Source: Elgaria multicarinata webbii (Eukaryota > Chordata > Lepidosauria > Squamata > Anguidae). From it: 64,000 nucleotides of DNA. The position numbers and the translations under genes were made by a program. The notes beneath the pieces were generated by a model. That model had not been told where the DNA came from and made no database searches. It was given only the letters and a program-made list of their open reading frames with translations. Location of the stretch: the NCBI RefSeq assembly GCF_023053635.1, contig NC_086180.1:37376947-37440946 (forward strand), given 5' to 3'. This document shows positions 34,671-46,799 of the stretch, piece by piece (positions within the stretch are counted from its first letter, which is position 1; each line of letters starts with the position of its first letter).

Positions 34671-35290
34671 GATGTGAAAATAAAGCATTTAGATGTGGGA
34701 AAGAGAGTAACCTCATTCCGTTTGCATTTTTATACACTAGTTTCTGTTCAGAATATTACCTATAAGTCAGTTTCCCACGCTGTGAAAAGCTGGTGCTGTA
34801 TATCAGGTAATTGAAAATAAACATGAAGTGAATGAAGCAGAACGTACGTTTGCCCCTCAGTCTTTCTCCACAACATCACTATTTTGGTTCCGTTGAAAGG
34901 GAATGATCACTATGCAAAAGCTAAGGATGCATTTGAATGCAAAATAAAGTAAGAACCATTTTGAACACAATGATGCACAGCTGAAATATTGTGTGCAGCT
35001 TAATCTATTTGTCAGACATGCCTGAAGAGCACATCACCTTCTGCAGAGTGGTAGCTACCCCATCCCTCTCCCCCCCCCCCCAGAACACCTACCCATGATT
35101 TAAGCATCATCATTGCACTGATAAAAGTACCAATTGCATGGGTACTAAAATGATGTGGTTATGTCCCATGCCAGCACTGCACCTTCTTTGAGGCTACTAA
35201 CTCTGGCAAGAATATTAAAACTCATCATTTGGGTGGCTCTTGTCATTCCTATTTTTATACGTTACTGATGAAATCTTGGAGCCTAAACTC

Positions 35291-35333
<43 letters not shown>

Positions 35334-36885
35334 TTTCTTACCCGCCTCTCCCTTTGGATCGAGGCGGGGAACAACATTAGAACAGGAGTCAATACATCTT
35401 AAAAATTCTTGATTTAACATTGATCTGGATAGGCCTGCCGGAAAAGGCTAGTCTGTAAAGCTGCATTAAAATCACACAGAGAGTTAATTTTACGAATCTC
35501 CTCTGGCAGGCCATTCCACAATCTGGGGGCGACAGAAGAAAAGGTCCTCTGGGATAGTGTCCCCCTCCCACAACAGAGGTAGTAAACAAGAAGGAGTAGG
35601 AAATTGAAAGGGAAGAGAACTATCAGTAATTCTAAATCTATGCGTTGCACCTTTTTTATAGCCGCACCTTCTGTCTCCACTTAATGAAGATGATGACTTT
35701 TCTTTGATGTGGGGTATCCTTTTTCTTCTTCTTTGTCGATAGGATTGACATGGAAATATTCCTTTCTGGTCGCCTACATCACCATCACATTCATTTTCTA
35801 TTTCTTTCGTGTCCTTTCCAGAAACCTAACAAACTACACAGGATGGATCAACATTTCTAATTAATGGAAAGCTAATTGTACTAAACAGGTTCAAGTGGGC
35901 AAGTGAGAAAAGAGCAGCGTAACTACAGTGCAAAGGCATTAAAAAAAAAAAAGATCCAATTACCCGAGAAATAAAAAAGCAGTACAGAAGCAGCATGACT
36001 CAGTCACTAAAGATCTAAAGGACTGCATAGTAAAAAAAAGGAAAGGAAAAGAAAAGAGAGTAAAGTGGATTTGCTTGTACTTTTTATTGATTGCGTTCTG
36101 CTGCAATTGCTCTGCAAACCTTGGCTGTGGTTGGGAAACAAAAGTAGAAACAAAATGTTTGGGCTGGTTTTGCTTGTACAAGTTTTATGTGTTCGCAAGA
36201 GTGCTGGGCATTTAAAGAAGTCAGACCACACAACTGCTTGAAGTAACCCAGTAAAAGCAGTAGGAAATGAGACCCCTGCAGCATTTTTCTTTAGATGCTA
36301 TTGTAGCTATGATGCAACATACACCCCACCCCAAAAGAGGAAGCAATCCCTAATTAGCAACAAAGTGTGACATACAAGCAAGGTTAGAGGCTGAAGTTTC
36401 ACACATCAAAATGCAAATGTATTATAATGCTATTATTAAAATGCAGCGACAAATGTTGATTCCATATACATATGGAGGTAATACACCAGGATTTTATGTA
36501 TGGAATTCAAATTTGCCGCTAGATTTTTATGGCATTGTAATAAAAATTACAACGTTCAGCCTCCAAACCAATTCAAGTTGCTTTTGATGCCCAGAGTGAA
36601 GGATTTGGTCTCAGATATTTGTCCTTAATATTTATTTGTATATCATAGGTATAATTCAACATCAGCAGTCCTGTTAATGCCATTGATATCAGGATCTCAA
36701 ATGTAGCCTTCTACTGGATAATCTTTGCCCATGTTCTAAAGCTCAAACAGACTTGTGACAATAGTATGGACTGATAACAGTTCTTACCACTCTAGGTTTA
36801 AAGAATCATGCAACTATATATTTAAAACAGACTACAAAATGAGCAGAAACAGTTTTAATGGGAACACAGTATTGTATCTGCACAA
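34671..36885. other. No gene recognised outside the LINE fragment
   Basis: The LINE piece at 35290 is the only element seen. 35690-36880 is AT-rich and repeat-poor. Confidence 0.5.
35290..35660 (-). repeat. L2-like LINE 3' fragment with (ATT)n tail
   Basis: The minus strand encodes LSQRTFSSVAPRLWNGLPEEIRKINSLCDFNAALQTSLFRQAYPDQC, the LINE C-terminus. The 3' end is CCCCGCCTCGATCC...GGGAGAGGCGGG, a short GC-rich stem, then 14 or so ATT units (35290-35333 as AAT on plus). Confidence 0.5.
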
Positions 36886-37112
36886 ACTCAAGCTCGGCTG
36901 GACATCAGGAAAAACTTTCTGAGTGTTGGAGCAGTACGACAATGGAACCAGTTACCTAGGGAGGTTGTGGGCTCTCCCACACTAGAGGCATTCAAGAGGC
37001 AGCTGGACAACCACCTGTCAGGTATGCTTTAGGGTGGATTCCTGCATTGAGCAGGGGGTTGGACTCTATGGCCTTATAGGTCCCTTCCAACTCTACTATT
37101 CTATGATTCTAT
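36886..37112 (+). repeat. CR1 LINE 3' end
   Basis: CTGGACATCAGGAAAAACTTTC, TGGAACCAGTTACCTAGGGAGG, GAGGCAGCTGGACAACCACC, GAGCAGGGGGTTGGACTC and the hallmark TTCTATGATTCTATT terminal octamer repeat make this an unmistakable CR1 3' end, only slightly diverged. CR1 is the dominant LINE of sauropsids. Confidence 0.5.
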
Positions 37113-37572
37113 TATCATAGCCAAAATCTATGACTACATCTATGTTACCTCAGATGCCACAATAAATTACCACAAGATATTCAGGGGATGCAGAAGGAAG
37201 ATAACATCCTGTACTTCTAATAATGGATACCCGATGCATTTTCTGAGTGTCCCGTAACCATTTTGTTTTCTTTATTCCTGTGCTAACAAAGGTAGAGATA
37301 GAGTTCCTGAATATCTTAGGTCTCCGTACCTCACTTTCATATTTCTTCTACAGTGGATTTGCCTTTGCCATGTAAACAGACTCAGTATAAACACAGTGAA
37401 GGAAACACATACCCCTCCCCACCTGGGGCAGAATATGTGCGATTATACAAACAGCTCTTTAATTTCTGTGGTCTTCCTCTTTGCAGCATAGGATTCAATC
37501 TACAAAAGTGAATATCTGTTCTTTTCCAAAATCAAAGGGCCAGGCTAGACCTGACAGCAAGTAACATGCTTA

Positions 37573-37672
37573 AGGCACAACCCTATAGATGTTTGGACAG
37601 GAAAAAAAAGTTCTACAATTTCTTGGGAGTTGTAGAACTTTTTTCTGTCTAACCATCCGTAGGATTGCACCC
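37573..37672. mobile_element. TTA-flanked foldback MITE, 100 bp
   Basis: Ends are AGGCACAACCCTATAGATG and, reversed, GGGTGCAATCCTACGGATG. GACAGGAAAAAAAAGTTCTAC mirrors GTAGAACTTTTTTCTGTC. TTA is present on both sides (37570-37572 and 37673-37675). Confidence 0.5.
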
Positions 37673-37855
37673 TTATTTTCTTTGTGGGAAAACCTTAGTG
37701 TGGGGAAGGGAAGGTTAAATTTTTCTCTCCCTGCCAGTTCTGACAACAAAGAATTGGATAGATTCCCACAAAGAAACCCCTCCACCCTCTTCTCTGAAGC
37801 TGGTGTTTCAGTTGAGGCAAATTTTGAAATAACTCTGCCTGGGAGAGAAAGAGTT

Positions 37856-37858
<3 letters not shown>

Positions 37859-37908
<50 letters not shown>
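37859..37908 (+). repeat. (AC)n microsatellite
   Basis: About 25 AC units, the longest dinucleotide CA array in the window. Confidence 0.5.
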
Positions 37909-37910
<2 letters not shown>

Positions 37911-39404
37911 TCCTGAGCCTGCTCTTTAAATAACTTAAAATGTGCACATTAATTGCATTCATGCAATTATTGTCACGTCTGGTTTGAAATTGAGCCTACT
38001 GGGTTCCAAACAAGATTAATCAAATATCTATTAGAGAGTGACAAAAATTTCTTTGCAAAGCAGTCCTTGGCTATTTGGTAACAAACTAGCAACACAACCT
38101 GTTGCAATATCTATCCATTATGACTTTACAACTCAGCAAGACAGTTTAATATAGCTATTTCTCTACAACGTCTTTCACCTTTTGCTGTCAAGTTAGGTAA
38201 CTGTCATACACAGTAATTTTCTTTTCTTTTTTTATGGGTACCATTTCTAGAAAGGGCAGATAGTGAACTGAATTTAGAAATACTTCTACTGTGAAAGTGG
38301 GTGAACCTCAAGGCTACCTGTTTTGCATCTCAAAGTTCCTTTGTTTAATTAAGTAATTAACTACTTTCCTCCTTTCCAGATATGACAAGGACATTCACAG
38401 TTTTCCTGCAAATTGTCCCATTTGGCCAAGAACTCAGTCAATATCAAAACTAAATGCAGAATGCTCTCTCCCAACAAGTAAAAATTACCTCATCAAGGAA
38501 AATTATTATTAGCACACCTCTGTGATCTACAATATTAATTAATTAATTATATAACTAAGACATAGCACACAAATTAAATTTAAAAATTAATCAGAACAGG
38601 AAAGCAACCAAAATGCAACTAATCTGGATCTCTGTCCCAAAGGAGAACATCCACCCATGGCTAACACATATAATAATACAATAATACGGATTAGTGCAAA
38701 TGTATCAGCTCACCAATTTGCATATTATTTGTTAGCAGTGCAAGATAAATGGTGGATCTTGGGAGAAGCTACATACTCAGACCTTGGACAATAGGCAAAT
38801 GGCAAGGTTCTATTAACTCTTACTATCTAGAGTATAGTGGATGTCTTGCTATGCTATCTCATAACTCCAAATATATACAAAATCAGAAAGTAGAACATCT
38901 GAACATTTCCAGAGCTAGAACTATGAGATCCCAAAGCTGCAATCATTAGCATACTTGAAAATTCAATTTGAAATCGATGGCATTGCGTTTAGGTTTCAGT
39001 GCTTTTAGCAAAGTTTGAATACATCCAGATTTTGCAGTCAGAAGCTGAAGGAATGACAGATTTAGGCCAGTAGTACTGTGGCAAATTGCCTGCTAGGTTT
39101 TGTATCACCAACTGCCAACACATACAGGAACCTTGTGAACTTCTGAAAATACATCAGCTCATTTTACAAAAGCCGTCAACACTTCCATCTTCAGATACCA
39201 TGGGCCTTTGCTTAGATGGGGTTCATATAAATCTGTCATCCTTGCTTTTCTTGATTTGTTGGCAGAAAGGGGGATAAAAAGCTGTTATATCATATATCTG
39301 ACACATTAACTCAAGACAGTTGTACTTCTACCTTGCAGAACACCTACATTGGCACTTACTTTTAAGTAAACACACTGAAGATCTCCATCTAGGAGTTGCA
39401 CAGG
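37909..39404. other. No gene recognised
   Basis: AT-rich; holds the sister copy of the 173 bp insert at 38798. Confidence 0.5.
38798..38948. repeat. Sister copy of the 173 bp insert
   Basis: Shares with 39947-40119 the strings GGCAAGGTTCTATTAA, TATAGTGGATGTCT / TATAATGGATGTCT, AAAATCAGAAAGTAGAACAT, TTTCCAGAGCTAGAACT and AAAGCTGCAATCATTAG in the same order. It lacks the AAGTTGATAAAGATATGCAA segment of the other copy, and I do not see a clear flanking duplication. Confidence 0.5.
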
Positions 39405-39431
39405 AGTTTCATACGAGGGCTAATAAACTGA

Positions 39432-39598
39432 GGCCTAATCTATAAGAAGCAGGATATTGCACTATGAAAGCGGTATATAAAAGGCAGAAGCCACTGTGTT
39501 ATAGTGGTATTGAAGTGCACTGACAAGTATTGGGGCCCATTGACACATACCATATACAGCTTTCATAGTGCAATATCCTGCTTGGTGTAGATTAGACC
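39432..39598. mobile_element. Foldback MITE inside a LINE, 167 bp
   Basis: Arms begin GGCCTAATCTA on the left and GGTCTAATCTA (reversed) on the right, and match for about 45 bp (AAGCAGGATATTGCACTATGAAAGC and its mirror). TGA occurs on both sides (39429-39431 and 39599-39601), and removing the element with one TGA restores the LINE sequence AAACTGAGACTCAATC. The 3 bp duplication suggests a PIF/Harbinger-type element. Related internal sequence occurs near 26630-26700 and related arm sequence near 27240-27300 and 45460. Confidence 0.5.
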
Positions 39599-39946
39599 TG
39601 AGACTCAATCTAGATAAGATGGAGGTACTTTTAATAGTTAGTTCTTCTCCCTGGATGAGTGATATTCAACCTGTTCCAGAGGGGGTTGCACTCCCCCTAA
39701 AGGATCAGGATAGTAGTTTGGGGGTACTCTTGGATTCAGCACTATCATTGGAGGTACAGGTGGCACAGGACACCCTTTTCCAGCTTAGGCTGATAGCCTA
39801 GCTACAGTTGTCCATGCTCTGGCAGCCTCTCAGCTGGATTATTGAAATGCATTATACATGGGGCTGTCTTTGCAAACTGTGCAGAAACTTCAGCTGGTTC
39901 AAAATAGAGCAGCAAGATTATTAAAAGAAGACCAGCCAATATGATC

Positions 39947-40119
39947 ATGGCAAGGTTCTATTAAAACTTACTATCTAGAATATAATGGATGTCTGGATAT
40001 GCTTTCTCATAAATCCAAATATATTCAAAATCAGAAAGTAGAACATATTCAAGTTGATAAAGATATGCAAATTTCCAGAGCTAGAACTGCGAGATCTCAA
40101 AGCTGCAATCATTAGTGTT
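39947..40119. mobile_element. 173 bp insert of unknown type in the same LINE
   Basis: Lies between two copies of TATGATC (39940-39946 and 40120-40126). LINE sequence continues on either side (GACCAGCCAATATGATC before, CTGTACTGGCTGCCAG after). The insert has no terminal inverted repeats that I can see, no coding frame and no poly(A) tail. About 150 bp of it is repeated at 38798-38948. Confidence 0.5.
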
Positions 40120-41109
40120 TATGATCTGTACTGGCTGCCAGTACTTTTCTGAGCCGAATTCAAAGTGCTGCTCATCTCCTTCCATAAATACCTGTCTGGA
40201 CCCTAAGATCATGCACAGAGGCTCTTCTCAGAGTACCTCTGCCAAATTGAGGTGAGGCAGGTGGCTACTAAGGAGAGAGCCTTTTCAATGGTGGCACCCT
40301 GGTTATGGAATGTCATCTCTGGAGCAGCTCACCTGGCACCTACATTGTGGTATTTTCAGTGCCAGATGAATAACATTTCTCCCCAGGATTTGTAGCCTTT
40401 GTTTGTTTTTGTTTCTTAAAAAAATGTGTTAGTGCATTTTTAGTTCTTTGCGCTGCTGCTGGTTTTTATCTTGATGATTCAGCTTTAAACATCAGCTTTT
40501 TATGTTATGTTTTACTATTGTATTTTATAGTTTTGAGTTTTGTCTTGTAAACCACCCAGAAAACTTTGGCCAATGGAAATGAAATAGCTAACTAAAGTTT
40601 TCCTAGGAATTCAACATGGGAAGTAAATATTGAGCTATTCAAGCCATTTCTAGCCTAAAAATTCCATTTAGATACTGATTGGTCCTTGATTCTTGGGTGA
40701 AATCTATGTAACACAATGTGCCCATGCAACAATATGCTTGTGTAGGCTGAGATCTCAGAGACTGAACTGGTTTGATACTATCTATGTCACCTCAATTCAC
40801 AAGCACCACACAGATTTTCTACTGCTGTCTGGGCTGTATAGATTCATCTTTGGCAGGGGTAGGATGGGAAGATGGCTTGATGATCCGGCGCCAGGAGCAC
40901 AATCTGGGTTAGCAGACCTTTATTTTTCTGACTGCCATGGCAAGAAATTACTGGAACTGATGATCCCCATGAAGCCAAGACATATTTATGAAAAGCTACT
41001 GGGAATGTGTCCCGATTAACTTTTAAAATACTACTTGAAAGTCTGTAACTCACATACATTTACAAAAATAAAATAAAAAGGCTATTGCTATCCAGAAACC
41101 TTTAAAAAT

Positions 41110-42425
41110 AATTTCAGCCTGACATACATCTCTTGGATCTTTCCTAGCTTTTTTTGAGCACACACATCTGATCCACTCAGTCCTCCTGGTTAGTTGTTCA
41201 TAGCCAAGATGAGCCATGATCAAGAATACAGGTGGCAGCCACATGCCTCCAGGGAAGCACTTTGTGCACATCTTCAGACTCCTTAAATAAAATTGATCCA
41301 ACAAAATCATACTAGATAGAACTCTGGACAAATTCAGTGGAACTGTATGAATGTCAAGCTCAGCACTGATATGAACAACTTTGTCCTCAAAGTGCCTTGC
41401 AAACTTGTCACAGCAACCTCTGAGGACTAACCACATCCCCATGCAGGTCTAATTGCAGCAACCTATTCACCATCTGGACAAACTCTGTTGGATGGCTACT
41501 CAAGGATGCAATGGAGAAGTATGACCACTTCACCTTCATCACTGCCACAAAGCAGGCACAATAATATGCTCTCACTTGTATTCAGTCATATTCTCTATGG
41601 GTTTTACACCATCTGTGCTCTAGCCATTGTCCCACCTATTTCATCCCTAGTAAACCAGGAAGGTAGTTGATCAACCATGCTGGAGAGGAGACTTGGAAAT
41701 GATTGCCAATAAGCTGTTCCATCTCACCATATGGCCTCAACAGTGTTAATCATGCATACTGGAAATTATCCAAGACCATTCAGGAATCCCTTGGATTCCA
41801 TAGGTCTCCTGGAGCAGACCATCTTAATGGGTCCCCTGCCCCTGCAGAGGGAAATGGCCACCGTCAATCCAAGCTTCACCAGGACATGTTCTGAGCATAA
41901 TAATAGGTTCACAGACCCCCACCGTCTCCCATTTCAAACCTCCAGTCTCACACTCAGGTGAAAACACTAGGCTGAAAGGATGTCCTGCCAAAAGTGTTTG
42001 GCCAGTGAGGAATACCCATGATTATCATGGTAGCATATTCATTCATTCGTTTGTTCGTTCATTCATAATACTGAGATCCCTCAAAGGCTCTCAAGGCTTT
42101 CAAACTATTCTTGGAATTAAGTCACACTCAAATCTAGTACAGGAACATAAATTACATGGTGTCCATCTGAAACTGAGAGTATTTAGGCAGCATTTCCTGA
42201 CCTCATTTCCACTCTCCCTGGTGTCATACCAGTTGGCAGCTCCCACAAAATCCTCCAAGGCAAGGTAGTGGGGATGAACAGCCAGATCTTGATCAGCCTG
42301 TGATGGAAACCGTCTTACCTTGAATGAGGCTGAACATGCTAAAACATAATCCAGACAATACTGGGGAACCATGGGTAGAAAAATGGAATATTCTGGATAG
42401 AGGCTTGCAAATGATGCCATATAAG
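41110..42425 (-). repeat. L2-like LINE fragment, upstream part of ORF2
   Basis: Minus-strand translation includes CDKFARHFEDKVVHISAELD, the equivalent of HFARHFEDKVAQIRHELD at the start of the 15985 element, then ILLDQFYLRSLKM and MWLPPVFLIMAHLG, equivalent to VLDPCPSWLI. Sequence up to about 42425 on the minus strand would be the region before the RT domain. Many frame changes; old. Its low-coordinate edge is about 41110. Confidence 0.5.
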
Positions 42426-42429
42426 GTGT

Positions 42430-43196
42430 ATTCTACCTGAAGGACCAAGGCTGCAGTTTGGGAGTTCTCCTGGTCTTGGCACTTAACTGAGCTCAGGTGT
42501 CAGCAGTGGCCAGGAATGCTTTGTACCAGCTTAGGCTGGTATACCAACTGTGACCCTACTGGGAGAGGATAAACCTTGTATCAGTTATCCATCCTCTAGT
42601 GACATCCAGATGGGATTGCTGTAATGTGCTTCATGTGGGGCTTCCTTTAAAGACGTTCAGGAACGTTAACTGGCAGAAAATGTGAGTATTGGTTGGGCCT
42701 AGGGAGTGTGATGTGACACTTAAACTGTGCAAGTTGTACAGGTTGTCGAAGTGTTCCAGACCTAAAGTGCTCATCTTGGTCTTTAGAGCCCTAAATGATT
42801 TGGGTGCAATATTCACCTTTGCCCATATCAACATGCCTACATTCTGAGACTGGCGTTGGAAGCCCTACTTGTGTACCTGCTTGCAGGTGCAACTAGGCTG
42901 GTGGATATGAGGGACAGGGCCTTTTCAGTAGTGCCTGTCCACTTGTGGAATTCTGTTCCAATTGGTGTCCACTAGGTCCCATCATTACAGGCCGTTAAGC
43001 AGCCCATAAAGATTCACCTGTTTATCTTGCCCTATCATCAAGTTGGGATTCTACCAGGGCCATTGTGAATATGGTGCTATCAGGTTCTAACTCCTTTTAT
43101 TTTTATTATTCTTAAATGCTTTTGTTTTATGCCACCTTGGAAGGGTTTGCCCTAAAAGGCTGCCTATAAACCCTTTAAATGAATAAATAAATGTTG
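42430..43196 (+). repeat. L2-like LINE 3' fragment
   Basis: Sequences such as TTGTACCAGCTTAGGCTGGTATACCAACTG, CATCCTCTAGTGACATCCAGATGGGATTGC and GTGCTTCATGTGGGGCTTCC follow the LINE segment coding YQLRLIYQLRPYL...LDYCNALYVGLP. It ends in GCCACCTTGGAAGGG, then CTATAAACCC and AAATAAAT at 43196. It directly abuts the minus-strand piece at 41110-42425. Confidence 0.5.
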
Positions 43197-44229
43197 ACAG
43201 TTGCTAGGTAACAGCTCCCACTAAGGTTCTCTGAGCCAAGGCAGTGGGGCTGAGAACCTGTAACTTGCTCAGTCATTGATGGAAGCAAAATCAATCAATG
43301 GAAGCCCTGAAGGTAACTATATTTCACCGTAAGGTATATATCACACACACACACATCACACTTCCATATTACATCTGATAAATAGATTGTATATAAATAT
43401 GTAATAGCTGGGCACCAGATCTAATTGGAACCTGTGCAAAGCCTATTATTTATGTGTTCAGCTACACATAATTTCTATGAACCTTATCAAAAGATAATGA
43501 AAACATTGGCACAGCAGTAGGATTTTCCAGTATGTATCCTATTTCTGGCACTGGGACCGTCTCCAGCCTCGAAGGGTTAGAATCTGCATCCCTGCCAAGC
43601 TTTCATTACTGTTGTTCATAAGGACTCTGGTTTGGAAAGCTCAAATTATTTACTCTGCCAACTAGTGTGTGCAACCACAACTCATACTGCCCTAAAAGAA
43701 ATATAAAATATACTTACAAGAGAAACCTTATCCTATTGCCTGTTCATATCAATGATCAGCATCCTATTTCCTGGTTCCTGAAAAAGTATCATTAAAAAAT
43801 ACCAGCTACAGTGTTGCAAAATGTATGTATGGAGTCAAGTCTACCAAATTCAGTGGGCTAATGTAAGTTTAACTCAAATTTTAGCCATTGTTTCTTGTTT
43901 TATCAGATTGTTCTTCTCTTTTAAATAGGTACCCATCCTCTAGAACATCTTTTTTTCTGCTCTTTTCTTTGGGGCTGGTTACAGTTTGAGCCTGCTGAGC
44001 CTCAGAGACTTCTCAAGTTCATTCTTCCCTTTTCGTTGTACGCTGTGGTGTGAGACAAACATTCAGAGGCATTGAAAATGAGTGAAGAGTAGTTTTGGGG
44101 GGGGGGGGAGAGATGAAGCAAGGTGGTGCTCATATATGCAAAGCATTAAATTCCAGTTTCCTAAATATATTTAGACCTGCTTTTCCCAAAGCATTAAAAA
44201 GGAGCAAGCAAACGGAAAACAATGTCTGC
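43197..44229. other. Spacer downstream of ANKRD50
   Basis: Between the LINE tail and the predicted ANKRD50 poly(A) site. A short CA run near 43345 and a G-run at 44098-44108; no exon seen. Confidence 0.5.
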
Positions 44230-44244
44230 TGAAAAGCAAATATA

Positions 44245-44250
44245 TTTATT
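44245..44250 (-). terminator. Poly(A) signal AATAAA, likely end of ANKRD50
   Basis: TTTATT on the plus strand reads AATAAA on the minus strand, within GCATAATAAATATATTTGC. It sits about 4.0 kb downstream of the predicted last acceptor. Cleavage would be expected about 10-30 nt further on, near 44220-44235. It is the best-placed canonical signal for this gene; others upstream could serve as alternative sites. Confidence 0.5.
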
Positions 44251-46799
44251 ATGCACTTTCATATACATAAGGATTTTTGCTTAATATAATACAAGAAATA
44301 AAATAAAAATTTTACAATGTGAAATTCAATGTACATTATAGGCTATTTACAACCCAGTCCAGGAAAAGAAGTCTTATCTGCGCACCATGTAATTTGAAGA
44401 GTTCCAACGGAGGATAACGAGCATAAACAGACATTTGCATAGCAGCAGAGTTGACATGAGAAAACGATGCTTTAAGAAAAAGCAAAGCCATTTTCCAATA
44501 CTGATCATGACAAGGGCTTAAAGGGCACTGCTACAGCTTAATATGTTAAAATTTGATTTGTCTTTTACTTCCCTTTTAAGACAGCTTCCTTGGCATGCGT
44601 GTGGTACAGATATTAATGTTCACCAGTCCTTCCCCATCTCTCCCAGTTATGAATTGTGTAACATCCCCCAATTTCCTTAAGTGTTACCTTCGGACAATAT
44701 AGGGAAAAGGAAGATGAAGATAAAGCAGGACTAGAGATACAGAGATTTGTGGAATGGAAAAAGAAACACAGAGGGTCTCGAATTATGCTAAATTATAGCT
44801 GATCAGGTCTGCCAAGTTATGGCTTAACAGAACTGAAGCACATCTAACAATTTCAACACACACACACCACAGAATTGCCAATATTCAGGGCAATTTTACC
44901 TTTCTCTTAGAGGCCACAAAAGCCAATATATTAAAATGATATATTTAAGTAATGCGTAAAAATCTCACACTCTTGTCAAATCAATACTTTTAAACAGAGA
45001 AACATGCTGTATTCCATAGCATTTCTGAAAAGGAACATTTGTTTCAGTTCTCTGAAAGGTAGCACTTTCCTGCTGACCTTCTTTTAGTAATTTCTGTGCT
45101 TGGGGAATGTTACACCCCTCACCAGCTCCTTCAAACATTAAGATTGTTCTGCTGAAAATCCAGAAGGCTTCTGGAATGCATAGCCTCCCTGTCAAAATGG
45201 CCAAAAATGGTCATCATTGAGTCACAAGGTACATACTGTAATAAAACAATACAATTAAATAAATATCATCTCAGCAACAGCTGAGATCCAGAGAGAAGGC
45301 AACATTTAGGGATGTCGTTCTACAGATCAAAACATATATCTAATAAGATAGAAGAGTTTATTCTTGTGCAGTATTGCAAACATCCAGTACTTAAAGTTTG
45401 GAACAAGCTGGAAGCAACATTTTGGACCCTTACTATACCACTTCACAACATTCTTACCTAAAGGTCCTTCCAGACAAGGCTTTTATTGTGCAATAGCCCT
45501 GCCTCATTCACATTTTTACAGCAGGGCCAGGTGTCCTACCTTCAACTGATAACCTTCCCATGTTTCTTCCATCTTTCCTTAAATACCTGCTAAGGAAGAA
45601 AGGATGGAATCTGTACACAATGCCTTTTGATTGGTAATCCCAGAAGCCTTTCATTGGAAGCACCCGAAGTATTTTTTTTTTTTAAAAAAAAAAACCTCAA
45701 GAAATTCACGGCAGCAATGATTAGTAACTCAAAACACTTCATCAGTGTGGTAGGTGGGGGCACATGCAGGGGAGGTATTTCAAAATCACAGGAATCCCTG
45801 TTGAATGACGTGTTTTGGGGATACTTCCAGACACAGGACCTTAGCACTACCAATTAGAATGAAGACGCTGTGCAGCTGTTCTGTCTTTTCTTCCTAAATG
45901 GATGTTCTGCAGTGAGAACGAAGTGGTTCTGGGAAAACATGGGAGGGTTACAAGGTGAAGATGTCATTGACTGGTTCCCCTGTAAAATTCCATGAATGAA
46001 GTAGAGCAATGGTGCGATCAAGGTTTCATCTGGAAGTACTCTTTGTATTCTCTCTTCACAGGATCAAGTTTCATCCCCCTTATGGCAAGCCATCTACTCT
46101 CAGGCCTATAGAACAGGTTTTAACTTAATGGCAGTGTTGCCACGTGCAGAACTGTATGTTCTCCTATATAAGTGAATAGCTGCCATTCCTTACTGTAGGG
46201 AAAAAATTAGGAGTAACGGTGGTGACACAACTGGAGCAGAGGGATAAATGTGCCTTCACCCCCTAGTGTCACCTGTAAATCAAGTCTGCTCCTATCGCCA
46301 TATCCCTATCCTGGTTTCATTTTCTTGGTTATAAGAAATAGCGTTGGAGACAATGTTTGATATAGATAAATAAAATCTTCTGCAAGGCATTTTGGGACAC
46401 CTTTTCAGATATAACTATTGAACTCCAAGCATCTTAACATATATTTTTTAAAATATACATTTGAGAAAGTAGTGGACTCCAGAGTTTTTGTAACATCCAA
46501 TTTTACAGAACTATTTTTAGATGCAAGTGCACCTTGGCCTATGACATGTGATTAATGATCAAGACCATGGGTAGTTTGGAGTTAACAATTTACATCTAAT
46601 CCAAAGATAACATTAACAGGTGGTAAACTAATCATCTGAAAAGAGAGATTATGTATCAGTGGCTTGGGCATGCTGCGAACAAGACAAAGAGCAGCTGCTA
46701 CCAGAATGAGTGAGCGGTTATTCCTACTGTAAGACTACGGCAGCTTCCTGGGGGCAAAGCCAAAGACCTCTTCTTGTCAAAGTCTCCTGATGATTTCAC

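Larger units (their letters stand above)
39405..40592 (+). repeat. Old L2-like LINE copy, interrupted by two later elements
   Basis: GAGGGCTAATAAACTGA and, after an insertion, GACTCAATCTAGATAAGATGG translate to the LINE segment around LRLNLDKMEVLL. Then come SLGVLLDSALSLEVQV and LFQLRLI, then (frame changes) MHYTWGCLCKLCRNFSWFKIEQQD-type remnants of LDYCNALYVGLP...LVQNRAARLL. The last part is sequence like CCTCTGCCAAATTGAGGTGAGGCAGG. It ends near AAACCACCCAGAAAACTTTGGCCAATGG, a decayed form of the CCGCCCAGAGAGC 3' end. Two separate inserts interrupt it: 39432-39598 and 39947-40119. Confidence 0.5.

Noticed and set aside
34548-34814. Poly-Ser frame (and poly-Lys on the other strand)
   Set aside because: Artefact of the (TTC)n array.
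37570-37962. 130-codon minus and 114-codon plus frames with Cys-Val or Thr-His tracts
   Set aside because: Caused by the (AC)n array and the adjacent foldback MITE.
45660-45700. T-run followed by A-run palindrome as a terminator or cruciform
   Set aside because: Simple homopolymer juxtaposition; no functional context.
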